Source of the DNA: Parasalinivibrio latis
GTDB lineage: Bacteria; Pseudomonadota; Gammaproteobacteria; Enterobacterales; Vibrionaceae
Assembly (NCBI RefSeq): GCF_036825535.1
Contig: NZ_CP098813.1
Span: forward strand, 1,240,001 to 1,304,000
Length of the DNA: 64,000 nt
Direction: 5' to 3'
This document shows, piece by piece, positions 51,953-61,270 of this stretch. Numbering within the stretch: the first letter of the stretch is position 1; each line of letters opens with the position of its first letter. The position numbers and the translations under genes were made by a program. The notes beneath the pieces are model-generated. The model did not search any database, was not told where the DNA came from, and worked only from the letters and a program-made list of their open reading frames with translations.

Positions 51953-51974
51953 GGTATTTTCCTGTCGTCGGGAC

Positions 51975-53468
51975 TTAGCCTTTGTATGGTTCGAAAACGT
52001 CTTTACCCATGCCACATTCGGGGCAGAGGAAGGTTTCCGGAACATCACTCCAGGTAGTACCCGGTTCCACGCCCTGGTTTTCCTCACCTACTGCCGGGTC
52101 ATATACCCAGTTACAGATAGTGCAGAGCATTTTGCCTTCGCCATTTTCTGATGACGCTGAATCGGATGATGGCTGAGGTGCAGAGGCGGGTTTTGCATCA
52201 GGAATAACCACGTTTACACCATTGTTTGTATTATCTTCACGTGCCGGTAAGCCTGCGTCAGTAGGGAGCGGGCTTAACGCCCATTCACGGGCAACATGAC
52301 GGCCATATTCCCGACACGCTTCCAGTGCAGAACCATCCGGACGCCATTTTGCTTTATGGCTGACGGTGGTATGGAAACCGGCATCGGTCAGGCGAGCATG
52401 AATGCGGTCTACCGCACCACCATTCCAGCCGTAGCTGCCGAATGCACCTGCTTTTTTGCCTTTAAAACGCAGGCCGGTAATTTCTTCCAAAATGCCCGCC
52501 ACTTTTGGCATCATTACATTGTTCATGGTAGATGAGCCCACCAGGATGCCTTTGGAGCGGAACACGTTCGCGAGAATTTCATTCTTGTCGTGGCGCGAAA
52601 CGTTGTAGATTTTCACCTTCACGCGAGGGTCAGCCTGGTTGATACCCTGTGCGATGGCATCGGCCATCATACGTGTGTTGTTTGACATGGAGTCATAGAA
52701 CAGGGTGATGCGGTCTTCCTGGTAGTCGTTAGCCCATTCAAGGTACTGTTCAATGATTTGTACCGGGTTGTCGCGCCATACCACACCGTGAGAAGTGGCA
52801 ATCATGTCGACCGGCAGGTTAAAGCCCAGTACCTCTTTGATTTTTGCCGTTACAAGTGAGCTGAACGGGGTCAGGATGTTTGAGTAGTAGCGCAGGCACT
52901 GTTCCATCAGTTCTGTCTTGTCTACTTCGTCATTGAACAGGTGTTCGTCGCAGTAGTGCTGGCCAAAAGCATCGTTACTGAACAGGACGGCGTCCCCTGT
53001 CATGTAAGTCATCATGCTATCCGGCCAATGCAACATTGGTGTTTCAATAAATACCAACTGCTTCCCATTGCCGATATCCAGGCTGTCACCGGTTTTTACG
53101 ACGTTGAAATTCCACTCAGGGTGATGATGGTGGCCGACAATAGAATCGATCGCATTTTGGGTGCAGTAGATTGGAGTGCCCGGAATTTTTGCCATCAGGG
53201 CGGAAAGTGCACCGGCATGATCTTCTTCCGCGTGGTTCACTACCACATAGTCGATAGTGTTCAAATCGATCATAGATTCGAGATTTGAGACAAACTGATG
53301 GTTGAATTTGTGGTCAACAGTATCAATGAGCACGGTCTTTTCTTCGCGGATCAGGTAACTGTTGTAGCTGGTACCTTTGGTCGTTTTGTACTCGGTACCA
53401 TGGAAGTCTCGAACTTCCCAGTCACGTTGGCCAACCCAGTCGATATTGTTCTTAACATGAATGCTCAT
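51975..53468 (-). CDS. norV: Anaerobic nitric oxide reductase flavorubredoxin NorV
   Basis: A 497-residue cytoplasmic enzyme reducing NO to N2O under anoxia. The N-terminal metallo-beta-lactamase-like domain carries the diiron site VVVNHAEEDHAGAL plus later His and Asp residues. The flavodoxin domain starts at ITLFYDSMSNNTRMMADAI with FMN-binding GSSTMNN. A linker rich in Pro, Ala and Ser (about residues 405-440) leads to the rubredoxin domain, with CTICNWVYDPAVG and CPECGMGKDVF. All domains are intact. It is the first gene of the operon under a sigma-54 promoter. Confidence 0.97.
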   Translation of the reverse strand: MSIHVKNNIDWVGQRDWEVRDFHGTEYKTTKGTSYNSYLIREEKTVLIDTVDHKFNHQFVSNLESMIDLNTIDYVVVNHAEEDHAGALSALMAKIPGTPIYCTQNAIDSIVGHHHHPEWNFNVVKTGDSLDIGNGKQLVFIETPMLHWPDSMMTYMTGDAVLFSNDAFGQHYCDEHLFNDEVDKTELMEQCLRYYSNILTPFSSLVTAKIKEVLGFNLPVDMIATSHGVVWRDNPVQIIEQYLEWANDYQEDRITLFYDSMSNNTRMMADAIAQGINQADPRVKVKIYNVSRHDKNEILANVFRSKGILVGSSTMNNVMMPKVAGILEEITGLRFKGKKAGAFGSYGWNGGAVDRIHARLTDAGFHTTVSHKAKWRPDGSALEACREYGRHVAREWALSPLPTDAGLPAREDNTNNGVNVVIPDAKPASAPQPSSDSASSENGEGKMLCTICNWVYDPAVGEENQGVEPGTTWSDVPETFLCPECGMGKDVFEPYKG

Positions 53469-53515
53469 AATGAAACCTTAACTGTTGTATTGAATGCGTG
53501 TTACTCACTGCATAT

Positions 53516-53531
53516 TGCAACGGGTGTGCCA
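53516..53531 (-). promoter_or_regulatory. Sigma-54 promoter of norVW
   Basis: On the minus strand TGGCACACCCGTTGCA fits the -24/-12 consensus with exact spacing. It lies 48 bases before the norV start codon and downstream of the NorR sites, as in E. coli. Confidence 0.88.
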
Positions 53532-53573
53532 GTTTTTAATTTATTGATTAATAAGAATTAAATTTTCAATATG

Positions 53574-53630
53574 TGTCATTTGGACAGTGCTTCATTTGTG
53601 TCAAAATGACATGCCATTGTCTTTATGACA
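53574..53630. promoter_or_regulatory. Three NorR enhancer sites
   Basis: Three 13-base inverted repeats have the NorR core GT-N7-AC: TGTCATTTGGACA (53574-53586), TGTCAAAATGACA (53599-53611) and TGTCTTTATGACA (53618-53630). Their starts are 25 and 19 bases apart. Three sites between norR and norV are required for activation in E. coli, and this arrangement reproduces that. Confidence 0.9.
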
Positions 53631-53654
53631 CTGTCAGTAAATGGTTAGAAATCA

Positions 53655-55211
53655 ATGCTATTAGCAAGAGAACTCGCCGAGTTGGCCCTGAGCCTCACTG
53701 AGGGGATGTCGGGAGAAAACCGGTTTGAAAATATGGTCCAGGGCCTTAGACGGCTGCTGGGTTGTGATGCAGCCTCACTGCTGATGTACCAGGGAGCACA
53801 GTTTGTCCCCCTGGCTATCAGCGGGTTGTCGCCGGATGTAATGGGACGGAGGTTCGACATCGACGAACATCCCCGGCTTCAGGCCATTGCGCGGGCAGGG
53901 GATGTCGTCCGTTTCCCGGAAGAAAGTGAATTGCCGGATCCATTTGACGGCCTGATTCCCAATCATGACGGTCGCCTTCATGTCCATGCCTGTATTGGCC
54001 TTCCCCTGATGGCCGGGGAGAGACTCATAGGGGCGCTGACCATAGATGCGTTTGAACCCTCTTTGTCTGAGCGGTTCAGTGACGATGCTTTGCGAACTAT
54101 TTCCTCATTGGCGGCAGCATCGCTCCAGAATGCACTTCTACTGGAGCGGCTTGAACTTCGTGGCCATGATGAAAGTACTGTTATGCCGTCACCCCCGCAG
54201 GGGACTGTGCCCGAAATTATTGGGGAAAGCCCGGCCATAAATGCACTTAAAACCAGTATCGAAGTGGTGGCAGATACAGACCTGAACGTACTTATCCAGG
54301 GCGATACCGGCGTTGGTAAAGAGTTGGTTGCCAGGGCCATCCATGACGGGTCGCCACGCAACAATAAACCGCTGGTGTACCTTAACTGCGCCGCTTTGCC
54401 GGAGTCTGTGGCAGAAAGTGAGCTGTTTGGCCATGTGAAAGGTGCGTTCACCGGAGCCATCAGCAACCGGCAGGGCAAATTTGAGCTCGCTGATGAAGGG
54501 ACGCTTTTCCTTGATGAAATCGGGGAGTTGCCGTTAGGTTTGCAGGCCAAGTTGCTCCGGGTGATCCAATACGGGGATTTACAGCGTGTGGGTGATGATA
54601 CGCCCCTGAAAGTAAACGTTCGTGTGATAGCCGCCACTAACAGGGATCTGAACGTAGAGGTGTCTGAGGGGCGTTTCAGGGCTGATTTATACCACCGTCT
54701 CAGTGTGTTTCCCCTGTTGGTACCACCGCTTTCACAGAGGGGAGATGATGTCGTGCTCCTTGCCGGTTTCTTTACTGAGCGAACAAGGGCGAAGCTGCAC
54801 CTGGTACAACTTCAACTCTCCCCTGAAGCAATTTCCGCCCTTGTTTCCTATGACTGGCCGGGAAATGTCCGCGAGCTGGAACATGTGATTTACCGTGCTG
54901 CGGTCTTGGCGAGAGCACAAACTGAAAGCCATATTGTCCAGATCCAGACGATTCACCTTGGTAAGATTGGCGGCTATAAAACGGGACAAAATGATATGGT
55001 GCCACCAGAGGGTGCCTCTTGTGGGGTTAGCTCCCTTCCTGCCGGGCTTATCAGCATGCCTTTACGGGAAGCGACGGATGCGTTCCAGAAGTTCCGCATT
55101 GAAAGTACATTAAACGCTAACCGTAACAACTGGTCTGCAACCGCCAGGGAGCTCGGCGTAGACGCAGGCAACCTTCACCGGTTGGCTAAGAGGCTGGGGC
55201 TGAAACGTTAG
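53655..55211 (+). CDS. norR: Nitric oxide-sensing sigma-54 activator NorR
   Basis: A 518-residue regulator. The N-terminal GAF domain (about residues 10-165) has the NorR-type HPRLQAIARAGDVVRFPEESELPDP and HACIGLPL segments that hold the mononuclear iron bound by NO. The central AAA+ domain has Walker A GDTGVGKE, GAFTGAISNRQGKFE (sigma-54 contact loop) and LFLDEIGELPL. The C-terminal Fis-type helix-turn-helix ends in DAGNLHRLAKRLGLK. It diverges from norVW and should activate that operon through the three sites between them. Confidence 0.96.
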   Translation: MLLARELAELALSLTEGMSGENRFENMVQGLRRLLGCDAASLLMYQGAQFVPLAISGLSPDVMGRRFDIDEHPRLQAIARAGDVVRFPEESELPDPFDGLIPNHDGRLHVHACIGLPLMAGERLIGALTIDAFEPSLSERFSDDALRTISSLAAASLQNALLLERLELRGHDESTVMPSPPQGTVPEIIGESPAINALKTSIEVVADTDLNVLIQGDTGVGKELVARAIHDGSPRNNKPLVYLNCAALPESVAESELFGHVKGAFTGAISNRQGKFELADEGTLFLDEIGELPLGLQAKLLRVIQYGDLQRVGDDTPLKVNVRVIAATNRDLNVEVSEGRFRADLYHRLSVFPLLVPPLSQRGDDVVLLAGFFTERTRAKLHLVQLQLSPEAISALVSYDWPGNVRELEHVIYRAAVLARAQTESHIVQIQTIHLGKIGGYKTGQNDMVPPEGASCGVSSLPAGLISMPLREATDAFQKFRIESTLNANRNNWSATARELGVDAGNLHRLAKRLGLKR

Positions 55212-55255
55212 TAGACCCAAACCAGCTCAAGGTGCAGTTTTCAGCTTTAGAGGGT

Positions 55256-55281
55256 AAAAAATGCCCCTTACTGAAAGGGGC
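55256..55281 (-). terminator. Probable terminator of the globin-coupled cyclase gene
   Basis: On the minus strand GCCCCTT, loop TCAGT, AAGGGGC is followed by A and TTTTTT. It lies 220 bases after the cyclase stop. The region 55282-55504 between them has no gene I can support. Confidence 0.65.
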
Positions 55282-55504
55282 AGTGATGGAAGGGTCAGTT
55301 GGAATTACCGGGGCCCGCTTTCACGTGCTTGCAGGCAACGAATGCGGGCTTCTTGTACCAATGATTCTGATTGGTACTATTCCAGCGAAAAAGCAACAGC
55401 CATGCCATACAGCTAAGGGATTAATATCTATTGGGTTGTTTTCCCAGTACGTGTCTCTCTTGTTCCAGCTGTAAAGATTTCTGACGTATCACATCCAGCT
55501 GACC

Positions 55505-56575
55505 TTACTGCTGCAACTCGTAAATACGGTTTTTGCACTCATTTTTGTGGCCGTACATACGTTTGTCTGCGCAGTCGATCAGTTCTTTTGGATTGTGGTA
55601 GCTGGTGGGGCCGGTTTGAACTGCGCCAACACTGAGGCTGATGGTAGGAACCCTCTGCTTCAGTTCCTGGATAAGGCGAGTGCAGAAGGTGGTCAATGCG
55701 TGTCCTTCGGTACAGTTTGGCAAGATAACGCAGAACTCATCGCCGCCATAACGGAAACTGGCATCTTCAATTCTTGACACAGACTTAATGGCTTCACCAA
55801 CTTGTCTGAGAATTTCGTCACCTCTCTGGTGTCCATACTTGTCATTGACCAGTTTGAAATCGTTGATATCTATATACACAAATGAGAGAGGTTCCTGGCG
55901 TCGCTGTGCTGACTGAATCATTTTGTTGAAGGTATCCAGCAGGTAGCGGACATTTTGGAGGCCAGTTACCGGGTCGGTACCGAGTAAACGGGTTCTCTCT
56001 TTTACCTTTAGTTCGAGCTCTTCGGCATATCGTTCTGCACGTTTTCTGGCTTGTTTGGCACCATTCATCATGCAGTCTATGTAGGTATCGAGGACCAGCC
56101 CGGTATCAAAGTTTATGACTTTTTCCAGTGCGGTGATAAATGGGATAGGGGTTGTGTCGAATGGGCTGTGCTGGCATACCTCATTGATAAGTATGGTTTT
56201 TAATGTCTGTACTGACGCGAGGTAGAATTTGGTATCGATACCCATTCGTTTGTGAATCAGGCCAATGCGCAGCCGGCTGCTCACATATTTTTCGTCATAA
56301 CACCCACAAAAAAGGTCAAGAATATAGTGTGCTTGTGAGATGCGGAGATGATCCAGCGTTTCAGCATCGTCAATCAGTTCGACAACTTCGGGTTGGTTGA
56401 GCTGGTGGGTGAAGAATGTTCCTACAAGGGTTTCTAGATTAGATTCAATGATCGGCAATGCTAAAGAAAGCTGGTGGATATCAGTAGCCGTTATCCCCAG
56501 CAGGTCTTTTCTGCGTTCTATTTCCCTGTCAGTAATCTGCAATCGCTGAAGCAGATTTTGTTCCACTCGCTGCAT
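55505..56575 (-). CDS. Globin-coupled sensor diguanylate cyclase
   Basis: A 356-residue cytoplasmic protein. The N-terminal globin-coupled sensor (about residues 10-165) is recognised by the heme-pocket signature LRIGLIHKRMGIDTKFYLAS, whose His is the probable proximal ligand. A helical linker (RYAEELELKVKERTRLLG) leads to the GGDEF domain, with DPVTGLQNVRYLL and active-site FRYGGDEFCVIL. It should make cyclic di-GMP in response to oxygen or another heme gas such as NO or CO. It converges on norR, so NO or oxygen sensing is consistent with its neighbours. The heme ligand assignment is from motif only. Confidence 0.9.
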   Translation of the reverse strand: MQRVEQNLLQRLQITDREIERRKDLLGITATDIHQLSLALPIIESNLETLVGTFFTHQLNQPEVVELIDDAETLDHLRISQAHYILDLFCGCYDEKYVSSRLRIGLIHKRMGIDTKFYLASVQTLKTILINEVCQHSPFDTTPIPFITALEKVINFDTGLVLDTYIDCMMNGAKQARKRAERYAEELELKVKERTRLLGTDPVTGLQNVRYLLDTFNKMIQSAQRRQEPLSFVYIDINDFKLVNDKYGHQRGDEILRQVGEAIKSVSRIEDASFRYGGDEFCVILPNCTEGHALTTFCTRLIQELKQRVPTISLSVGAVQTGPTSYHNPKELIDCADKRMYGHKNECKNRIYELQQ

Positions 56576-56672
56576 TCTTTCCTCTGCATTAGACGCGATA
56601 CCGGGTTGTCGGTACCCGGTAACTACTGAATTTTTGCAATCGCGAAATTATACAGAAAAATAGACATCACTT

Positions 56673-56885
56673 TCAGCTTTTCGCTGAAATATCAGTGAAC
56701 TCCCCATCAATTACCTGACCGTGACGCTCAAACTGAGATTGAACTCTCATCTTGGCCAGTTTCCGGCGAATGAAAGGGCGGGCAATAATGGCTGCGGCGG
56801 TAGCGAAAAGACCCACTACTGCTGCAAACATCAGAGTAATAAAGCCAGTAATAAGTGCGACCAGACTGATAATAACGTTCTTCAT
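56673..56885 (-). CDS. Small membrane protein of unknown function
   Basis: A 70-residue protein. It begins MKNVIISLVALITGFITLMFAAVVGLFATAAAIIA, a long hydrophobic hairpin or one to two membrane helices, followed by a basic cytoplasmic part (RPFIRRKLAKMRVQSQFERHG) and a short acidic end. The start ATG 56885 has an AGAGGAAA ribosome site; longer frames lack one. It appears to be transcribed alone. I do not recognise the family. Confidence 0.75.
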   Translation of the reverse strand: MKNVIISLVALITGFITLMFAAVVGLFATAAAIIARPFIRRKLAKMRVQSQFERHGQVIDGEFTDISAKS

Positions 56886-57212
56886 GTCATTTCCTCTTGG
56901 TACAAAACGGGGGGCTTTATTGTTTTCGTGGTACATAAGATAACCGCCCTGAGCTGAACACAATATGAACAAGTGAGGATTTCTAAAACCAATGCACCAT
57001 CATCTGATAATCAGAGGATGCGTAAAAGCAGGAAAATGGATTAAAAACTAAAACAATGATTGCGACTTTTGATATTTTTCTACTGCGAAAACGTTTGCCC
57101 GGATTTGTTGTATTCAGTATATTTCCGGCAATTTTCCTTTGTCGCTTCTTACAAGGAACGGTCGGGGGAATAATGTCCAAAAATCACTCAAAATGATAAA
57201 GCCAGGCATACC
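56886..57212. other. Intergenic region before the 5'-nucleotidase gene
   Basis: About 327 bases without a gene. The first part is the upstream region of the small membrane protein. The second part holds the PurR box and promoter listed separately. Confidence 0.55.
57085..57123 (+). promoter_or_regulatory. Promoter with an overlapping PurR box
   Basis: GCGAAAACGTTTGCCC at 57085-57100, read on the other strand as GGGCAAACGTTTTCGC, agrees with the PurR consensus ACGCAAACGTTTTCGT at 13 of 16 positions, including the whole centre GCAAACGTTTTCG. A sigma-70 promoter, TTGCCC (57095-57100) and TATATT (57118-57123) with a 17-base spacer, puts the -35 box inside the PurR site, a repressing position. 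The ATG at 57213 is about 90 bases downstream. Confidence 0.72.
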
Positions 57213-59195
57213 ATGTCATTCATAAAACCGCTTTCCATGCTTTCTGCTGCGTTAATCCTCGCAGGTTGCTCATCTTTTCAACATTCACAGAACACTTTTG
57301 ATCTTACCGTCGCCCACATAAACGACACTCACTCTAATTTCGACCCGGTAAAATCCGGATTCAAAATGGATGGGCAGGCAGTCTACAACGAATTTGGCGG
57401 TTACCCGCGTTTGGAAGAAAAGGCTGAGCAATACCGCAATGCCGCAAAAGAGAAGAATCAGAGTTTCTTGTTTCTTCACGGCGGCGATGCCTGGCAGGGA
57501 AGTGCCTATTTTAAAATCAATAAGGGTGCAATGAATGCTGACTTGCTGAGCCGAATGGGGCTGGATGCGATGGCATTGGGTAACCATGAGTTTGATATCA
57601 GCAATGCAAAGCTGAATAAATTTATCTCGTCAGTTAATTTTCCAGTACTCGCAGCTAATATGGATGTCAGCCAAGATCCTGATCTAAAAGGTCAACAGAA
57701 TTTACGTCCGTTTGTTGTCTATGCTTTCAGTGGAAATAAAAAAACGCTGGTTACAGATTTAAATAACCTACCGAAAAATAAAAATATTGTTGCTGTATTC
57801 GGCTTGGTTTTAGACGATATGCCAGATATTGCCCCCCATACAGGAAAAGTCCGTTTTGAAAACATGGAGAAATCCGCACAGCAAACGGTTAATTACCTGG
57901 AAAGCAGGGGGATTCACAATATTGTAGCGTTGACGCACATCGGCAATGCATCCGATTTGAATCTGGCATCCAAGGTTAACGGTATTGATCTGATAGTTGG
58001 TGGCCACTCCCATACGTTGTTGGGTGACTTTACCAACCTGGGGCTGGCAAACAACGGGCAGTATGCCCAGAAGGTTGAAAACCCAAATGGTTTGGCTGAA
58101 ACCTGTGTCGTTCAGGCGGGCGAATATGCCCAAGCCATCGGTGAAGTGATCGTATCTTTTGACAATGCTGGGCATATTGTCAGTTGTGACGGGCACAATA
58201 CATTGCTGAGCAATGATGACTTCTACTCCAGCCCTGCACGCGACGGAAAAAGCCATTTTACCCCGGTTCAGATGAAGCAAGCTGAGGCATTTATTGCTGC
58301 CCAAGACAACATAGTCATCAGCCAGGAAGATCAGGCTATGCGTCGGTTGATCAATACCAAGTACAAGCCGGCAGTGGATAAGGCCTATGGCAAGATTATT
58401 GGCCGTGTTCCTGAGGAGCTTAAGCATGAACGCCGTCCGGGTGACCGCGGAACTGATAACCATGGTTCCGATGTGGCACCTATTGTTGCTGAAGGACAGT
58501 TCTATTGGGCGAATGAACCTAAGGTACAGGCGGTAACCGGTATGAAGGTTGATTTCTCGCTGATCGGTGCCGGTGGTATCCGTACCAACATTGAAGCCGG
58601 GGAATACCGTGAAGGAAACGTATCACTGGAATTGCTTCCGTTTTCAAACTACATGTCCGTGGTACCGGTTAAAGGCAAAGTTATCCGAGAGCTGCTCAAT
58701 GAAGCAGTGACCAAGACGCTGCCAGAGGGCTCTCATGCGGGTAAATTCCCTTATGGAGGGCATATCCGCTACACCTACACAGAAACCACACCGTTTAAAG
58801 CCGGTAAACTGGAATCTGTTGAGGTGATGACCGGGACTGAACAGCACCCGGTTTGGACTCCGCTGGATGACAACAAAACGTATAATGTTGCAATCAATAA
58901 CTACAATGCCACTGGTAATGATGGCTGGACGCCACTTTATACCGCGCAGAAAGACAAATCTGGTCGTGTCGATGTGGTCTATGTGGATGGAAAACTAACC
59001 GGCTTTAAGGTGAAAAATATCAGCAAGTCCGGGGATAAATATAAGGTTAATTATGTTGGTTCTGCGCCAAACTGCAAAGCAGACAACACCCGCTGCAACA
59101 CAGATGCACAAGGTGTGATTGACTATATTGATCATGCCCGCCCGGTAGTGACGCCGCTTTCCTATCAGGTAGTAACGTTTAACCGCGCGAAATAA
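57213..59195 (+). CDS. 5'-nucleotidase/UDP-sugar hydrolase family lipoprotein
   Basis: A 660-residue surface or periplasmic phosphoesterase of the UshA/CD73 family. The lipobox is LILAGCSS at residues 15-22. The N-terminal metallophosphatase domain has VAHINDTHSN, LHGGDAWQGS, LGNHEFD and VGGHSH, the two-metal site. The C-terminal substrate domain has LIGAGGIRTNI and INNYNATGNDGW. It would release nucleosides from external nucleotides for uptake. The PurR box over its promoter supports purine-linked expression. It is a lipoprotein, unlike soluble E. coli UshA. Confidence 0.92.
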   Translation: MSFIKPLSMLSAALILAGCSSFQHSQNTFDLTVAHINDTHSNFDPVKSGFKMDGQAVYNEFGGYPRLEEKAEQYRNAAKEKNQSFLFLHGGDAWQGSAYFKINKGAMNADLLSRMGLDAMALGNHEFDISNAKLNKFISSVNFPVLAANMDVSQDPDLKGQQNLRPFVVYAFSGNKKTLVTDLNNLPKNKNIVAVFGLVLDDMPDIAPHTGKVRFENMEKSAQQTVNYLESRGIHNIVALTHIGNASDLNLASKVNGIDLIVGGHSHTLLGDFTNLGLANNGQYAQKVENPNGLAETCVVQAGEYAQAIGEVIVSFDNAGHIVSCDGHNTLLSNDDFYSSPARDGKSHFTPVQMKQAEAFIAAQDNIVISQEDQAMRRLINTKYKPAVDKAYGKIIGRVPEELKHERRPGDRGTDNHGSDVAPIVAEGQFYWANEPKVQAVTGMKVDFSLIGAGGIRTNIEAGEYREGNVSLELLPFSNYMSVVPVKGKVIRELLNEAVTKTLPEGSHAGKFPYGGHIRYTYTETTPFKAGKLESVEVMTGTEQHPVWTPLDDNKTYNVAINNYNATGNDGWTPLYTAQKDKSGRVDVVYVDGKLTGFKVKNISKSGDKYKVNYVGSAPNCKADNTRCNTDAQGVIDYIDHARPVVTPLSYQVVTFNRAK

Positions 59196-59232
59196 AAAAG
59201 AAAAAAGGGCAGGCCGATACCAGCGCCTGCCC
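59194..59232 (-). terminator. Terminator of the MMPL operon
   Basis: On the minus strand GGGCAGGC (plus 59225-59232) pairs with GCCTGCCC (plus 59207-59214), then TTTTTT-C-TTTTTT. It lies 24 bases after the last gene of the operon and may also act for the converging nucleotidase gene. Confidence 0.87.
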
Positions 59233-59255
59233 AACTGCGGAAGACGTTAACTCAC

Positions 59256-60425
59256 CTAAAAGTAATACTCGAGAGCAAACTCGACAAAGTCGTCTTTACG
59301 AATGAAGTAAAGAAAGTCGCCAGGTTCGTCGCTGTTGAACCACCACGCATTTGCTCGCCATTTCCAGTTGTTGTCTATCCGGGCCGAGGCTTCAATCCGG
59401 CCGCTTCTGGCACTGCTATGGTCGAGATCCTGGGCGATACCAAACAGTATTTCCGTCCCTTCAGCATCGTTGAGTGCCAGACGGGTTCCCACGAAAAGGT
59501 CATTTTGCGAGGATGACTGACTTTCTGTTCCACGGGAGTCATATTGGTATTCTGCCAGGACACCGATATCCCAGAAGGAATCAAAGCCACCAACAAAGGT
59601 ATATTCAAATCCACCCACGACTGCGGCATGGTTGTCTCGGCTGTCCCGGTAGCGGGCTTCCAGCTTCCAGAGCCAGCTTCCGCTGACTTTCTGTATATCC
59701 GCAGAAACCTGATCCATTTGGGCATAGTAAGGGACCAATTGGTTGCCGGATACCAGCAGGTAAGGGTCACGGTTAGTCCCCTGGAACCAGGAAAACCCGA
59801 AATCCCAGTCGCCGATGTAGTGACTGTACCGGGCGGCGAAGTCGACATGTGACTCTTCGGCAGAGCTTTCATAGCGGGCACTGTCGCTTATGGGCAACAG
59901 TGGCCTTAACCTTCCTTCTGTACCTGCAAACGTGAGTTCACGGAAGTAAGGGAGAATGAAAACATCCACGGTTCCCCAGTCTTTCACTGCTTTGAGCATT
60001 GCCATGGGTTGACCGAGTTTCTGCTCTCCATCCACTGATTCAACCAGGTCTGACTGGTTTACAACATCGATAAGGTGTTGGGATTCAGCGACACCCCAGA
60101 ACACTTTTCCAATTCCTGCGTGGAACTCGTAGTCATCAAACACATGAACATACATCAGCTCCCGAATATCACCATGGGTGCGATCGTCATCAAGGCTGTC
60201 GATACGGGCGAACGGCTGAAATGTCAGTGTTGAATCACCCTCATTCCATTCCGCAAACCATTCTGGTTCAAAAACCAGTGATGTCTGTTCATTGTCCTGC
60301 CCACTCAAGCCAGATTGAAAAAATTGGCGGTGTTCAAGATTTAGGTTGCCACTGAAGTCCACAGCTGCCGACGGTGAGCTTACCGATACCAGCAAAAACG
60401 CTGCCCCAAATATTCCCGGTTTCAT
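59256..60425 (-). CDS. Outer-membrane beta-barrel protein of the MMPL operon
   Basis: A 389-residue outer-membrane protein. It has a signal peptide ending near PSAA and many alternating strands (LNLEHRQFFQSG, WKWRANAWWFNSD), closing with the aromatic C-terminal residue of EFALEYYF. It is expected to form a 14- to 16-strand barrel. The position after an MMPL pump and a LolA-like periplasmic carrier suggests a joint path across the envelope. The specific family is unknown to me, although such proteins are often annotated as porin-like or DUF1302-like. Confidence 0.82.
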   Translation of the reverse strand: MKPGIFGAAFLLVSVSSPSAAVDFSGNLNLEHRQFFQSGLSGQDNEQTSLVFEPEWFAEWNEGDSTLTFQPFARIDSLDDDRTHGDIRELMYVHVFDDYEFHAGIGKVFWGVAESQHLIDVVNQSDLVESVDGEQKLGQPMAMLKAVKDWGTVDVFILPYFRELTFAGTEGRLRPLLPISDSARYESSAEESHVDFAARYSHYIGDWDFGFSWFQGTNRDPYLLVSGNQLVPYYAQMDQVSADIQKVSGSWLWKLEARYRDSRDNHAAVVGGFEYTFVGGFDSFWDIGVLAEYQYDSRGTESQSSSQNDLFVGTRLALNDAEGTEILFGIAQDLDHSSARSGRIEASARIDNNWKWRANAWWFNSDEPGDFLYFIRKDDFVEFALEYYF

Positions 60426-60436
60426 TCCACCTCCCT

Positions 60437-61213
60437 CTATCGCGCGCGTTTTAGGCTGGCTTTATTGAAATCCCGGTCGTTTAACCCGGTCTGGAATGCG
60501 AGATTTTCGGTTGTGAGAACCGTGCTTTTTCCTGTCTGGTGATTCTGCATCTCCATGCGATGCGAACGCCAGTACCGGTCGAGGTATTGGTTATAATCTT
60601 TGAGCTCTAGGGTTTTAAGCAGCGATCCTTTACGGTCATAAAATTCCACTTTGAGTGGGCGGTAGTGAGTCTGGTCAATCCAGGCAACCTGCCGGGTATA
60701 ACCGGAATTTTTGTCGGTCGGGATCTGCTCAAGCACAAATGTCTGTTGACCTTCAAAGGGCTCTTCGCGAAGGTAATTAAAGGTATATTTTTCAATCTCA
60801 AAGGAGCTCAGGTCTTCATAAGCAAATTCGCTGCCCATAAACGGGCCGGATTTATTCCGAGAAGCAATGCGCTTCACTTTTTTCAGTGCGGGAAGGTAGA
60901 GCCACTGGTCATCCGGCTTGGTAGTATGAGAGAAGTTAAGAAACGCAGTCCCTTTTACATCCCGTGGTTCATCGAATATCGTCAGACCTTTGTCTCCGTC
61001 TCCATCTACTTCGAGAGTTTTCAGACGCATTGACCGGTTGCTGGTGTTCCCACTGGCTGATTTGAGGATCATGGTCATTTCAGCAACCGAATCACCCCAT
61101 CCGATATCTCGGGCCTTGCGCTCGGTAGCGATTTCAAGCCCTTTTGCTTCATCCGCCAGAGTTGATGCAGAGACCAACAACAACGGGATGACACTCCAAC
61201 GTAAAAATTTCAT
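60437..61213 (-). CDS. LolA-like outer-membrane lipoprotein-sorting family protein
   Basis: A 258-residue periplasmic protein. A signal peptide of about 20 residues ends STLADEAKG. The remainder is the LolA-like half-barrel family frequently annotated outer membrane lipoprotein-sorting protein: DQWLYLPALKKVKRIASRNKSGPFMGSEFAYEDLS is the conserved centre. It presumably carries a lipid or lipoprotein in its cavity. It is located between the MMPL gene (57 bases upstream) and the barrel gene (11 bases downstream). Confidence 0.88.
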   Translation of the reverse strand: MKFLRWSVIPLLLVSASTLADEAKGLEIATERKARDIGWGDSVAEMTMILKSASGNTSNRSMRLKTLEVDGDGDKGLTIFDEPRDVKGTAFLNFSHTTKPDDQWLYLPALKKVKRIASRNKSGPFMGSEFAYEDLSSFEIEKYTFNYLREEPFEGQQTFVLEQIPTDKNSGYTRQVAWIDQTHYRPLKVEFYDRKGSLLKTLELKDYNQYLDRYWRSHRMEMQNHQTGKSTVLTTENLAFQTGLNDRDFNKASLKRAR

Positions 61214-61270
61214 TTTTATCTCCTTATCCAGAATCCGTGTTGTGAATACTTGTCAGGTATCCGGTTGTTG

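Noticed and set aside
53530..53572. An FNR site in the norR-norV interval
   Set aside because: Only a TTGATT half site is present; the required ATCAA partner at four bases is missing.
55232..55474. An 80-codon frame after norR
   Set aside because: It overlaps a hairpin terminator, lacks a ribosome site and its translation shows no structure of a real protein.
59200..59240. The hairpin after the 5'-nucleotidase as a plus-strand-only terminator
   Set aside because: On the plus strand no T run follows the stem; the long T run is on the minus strand, so it belongs mainly to the MMPL operon.
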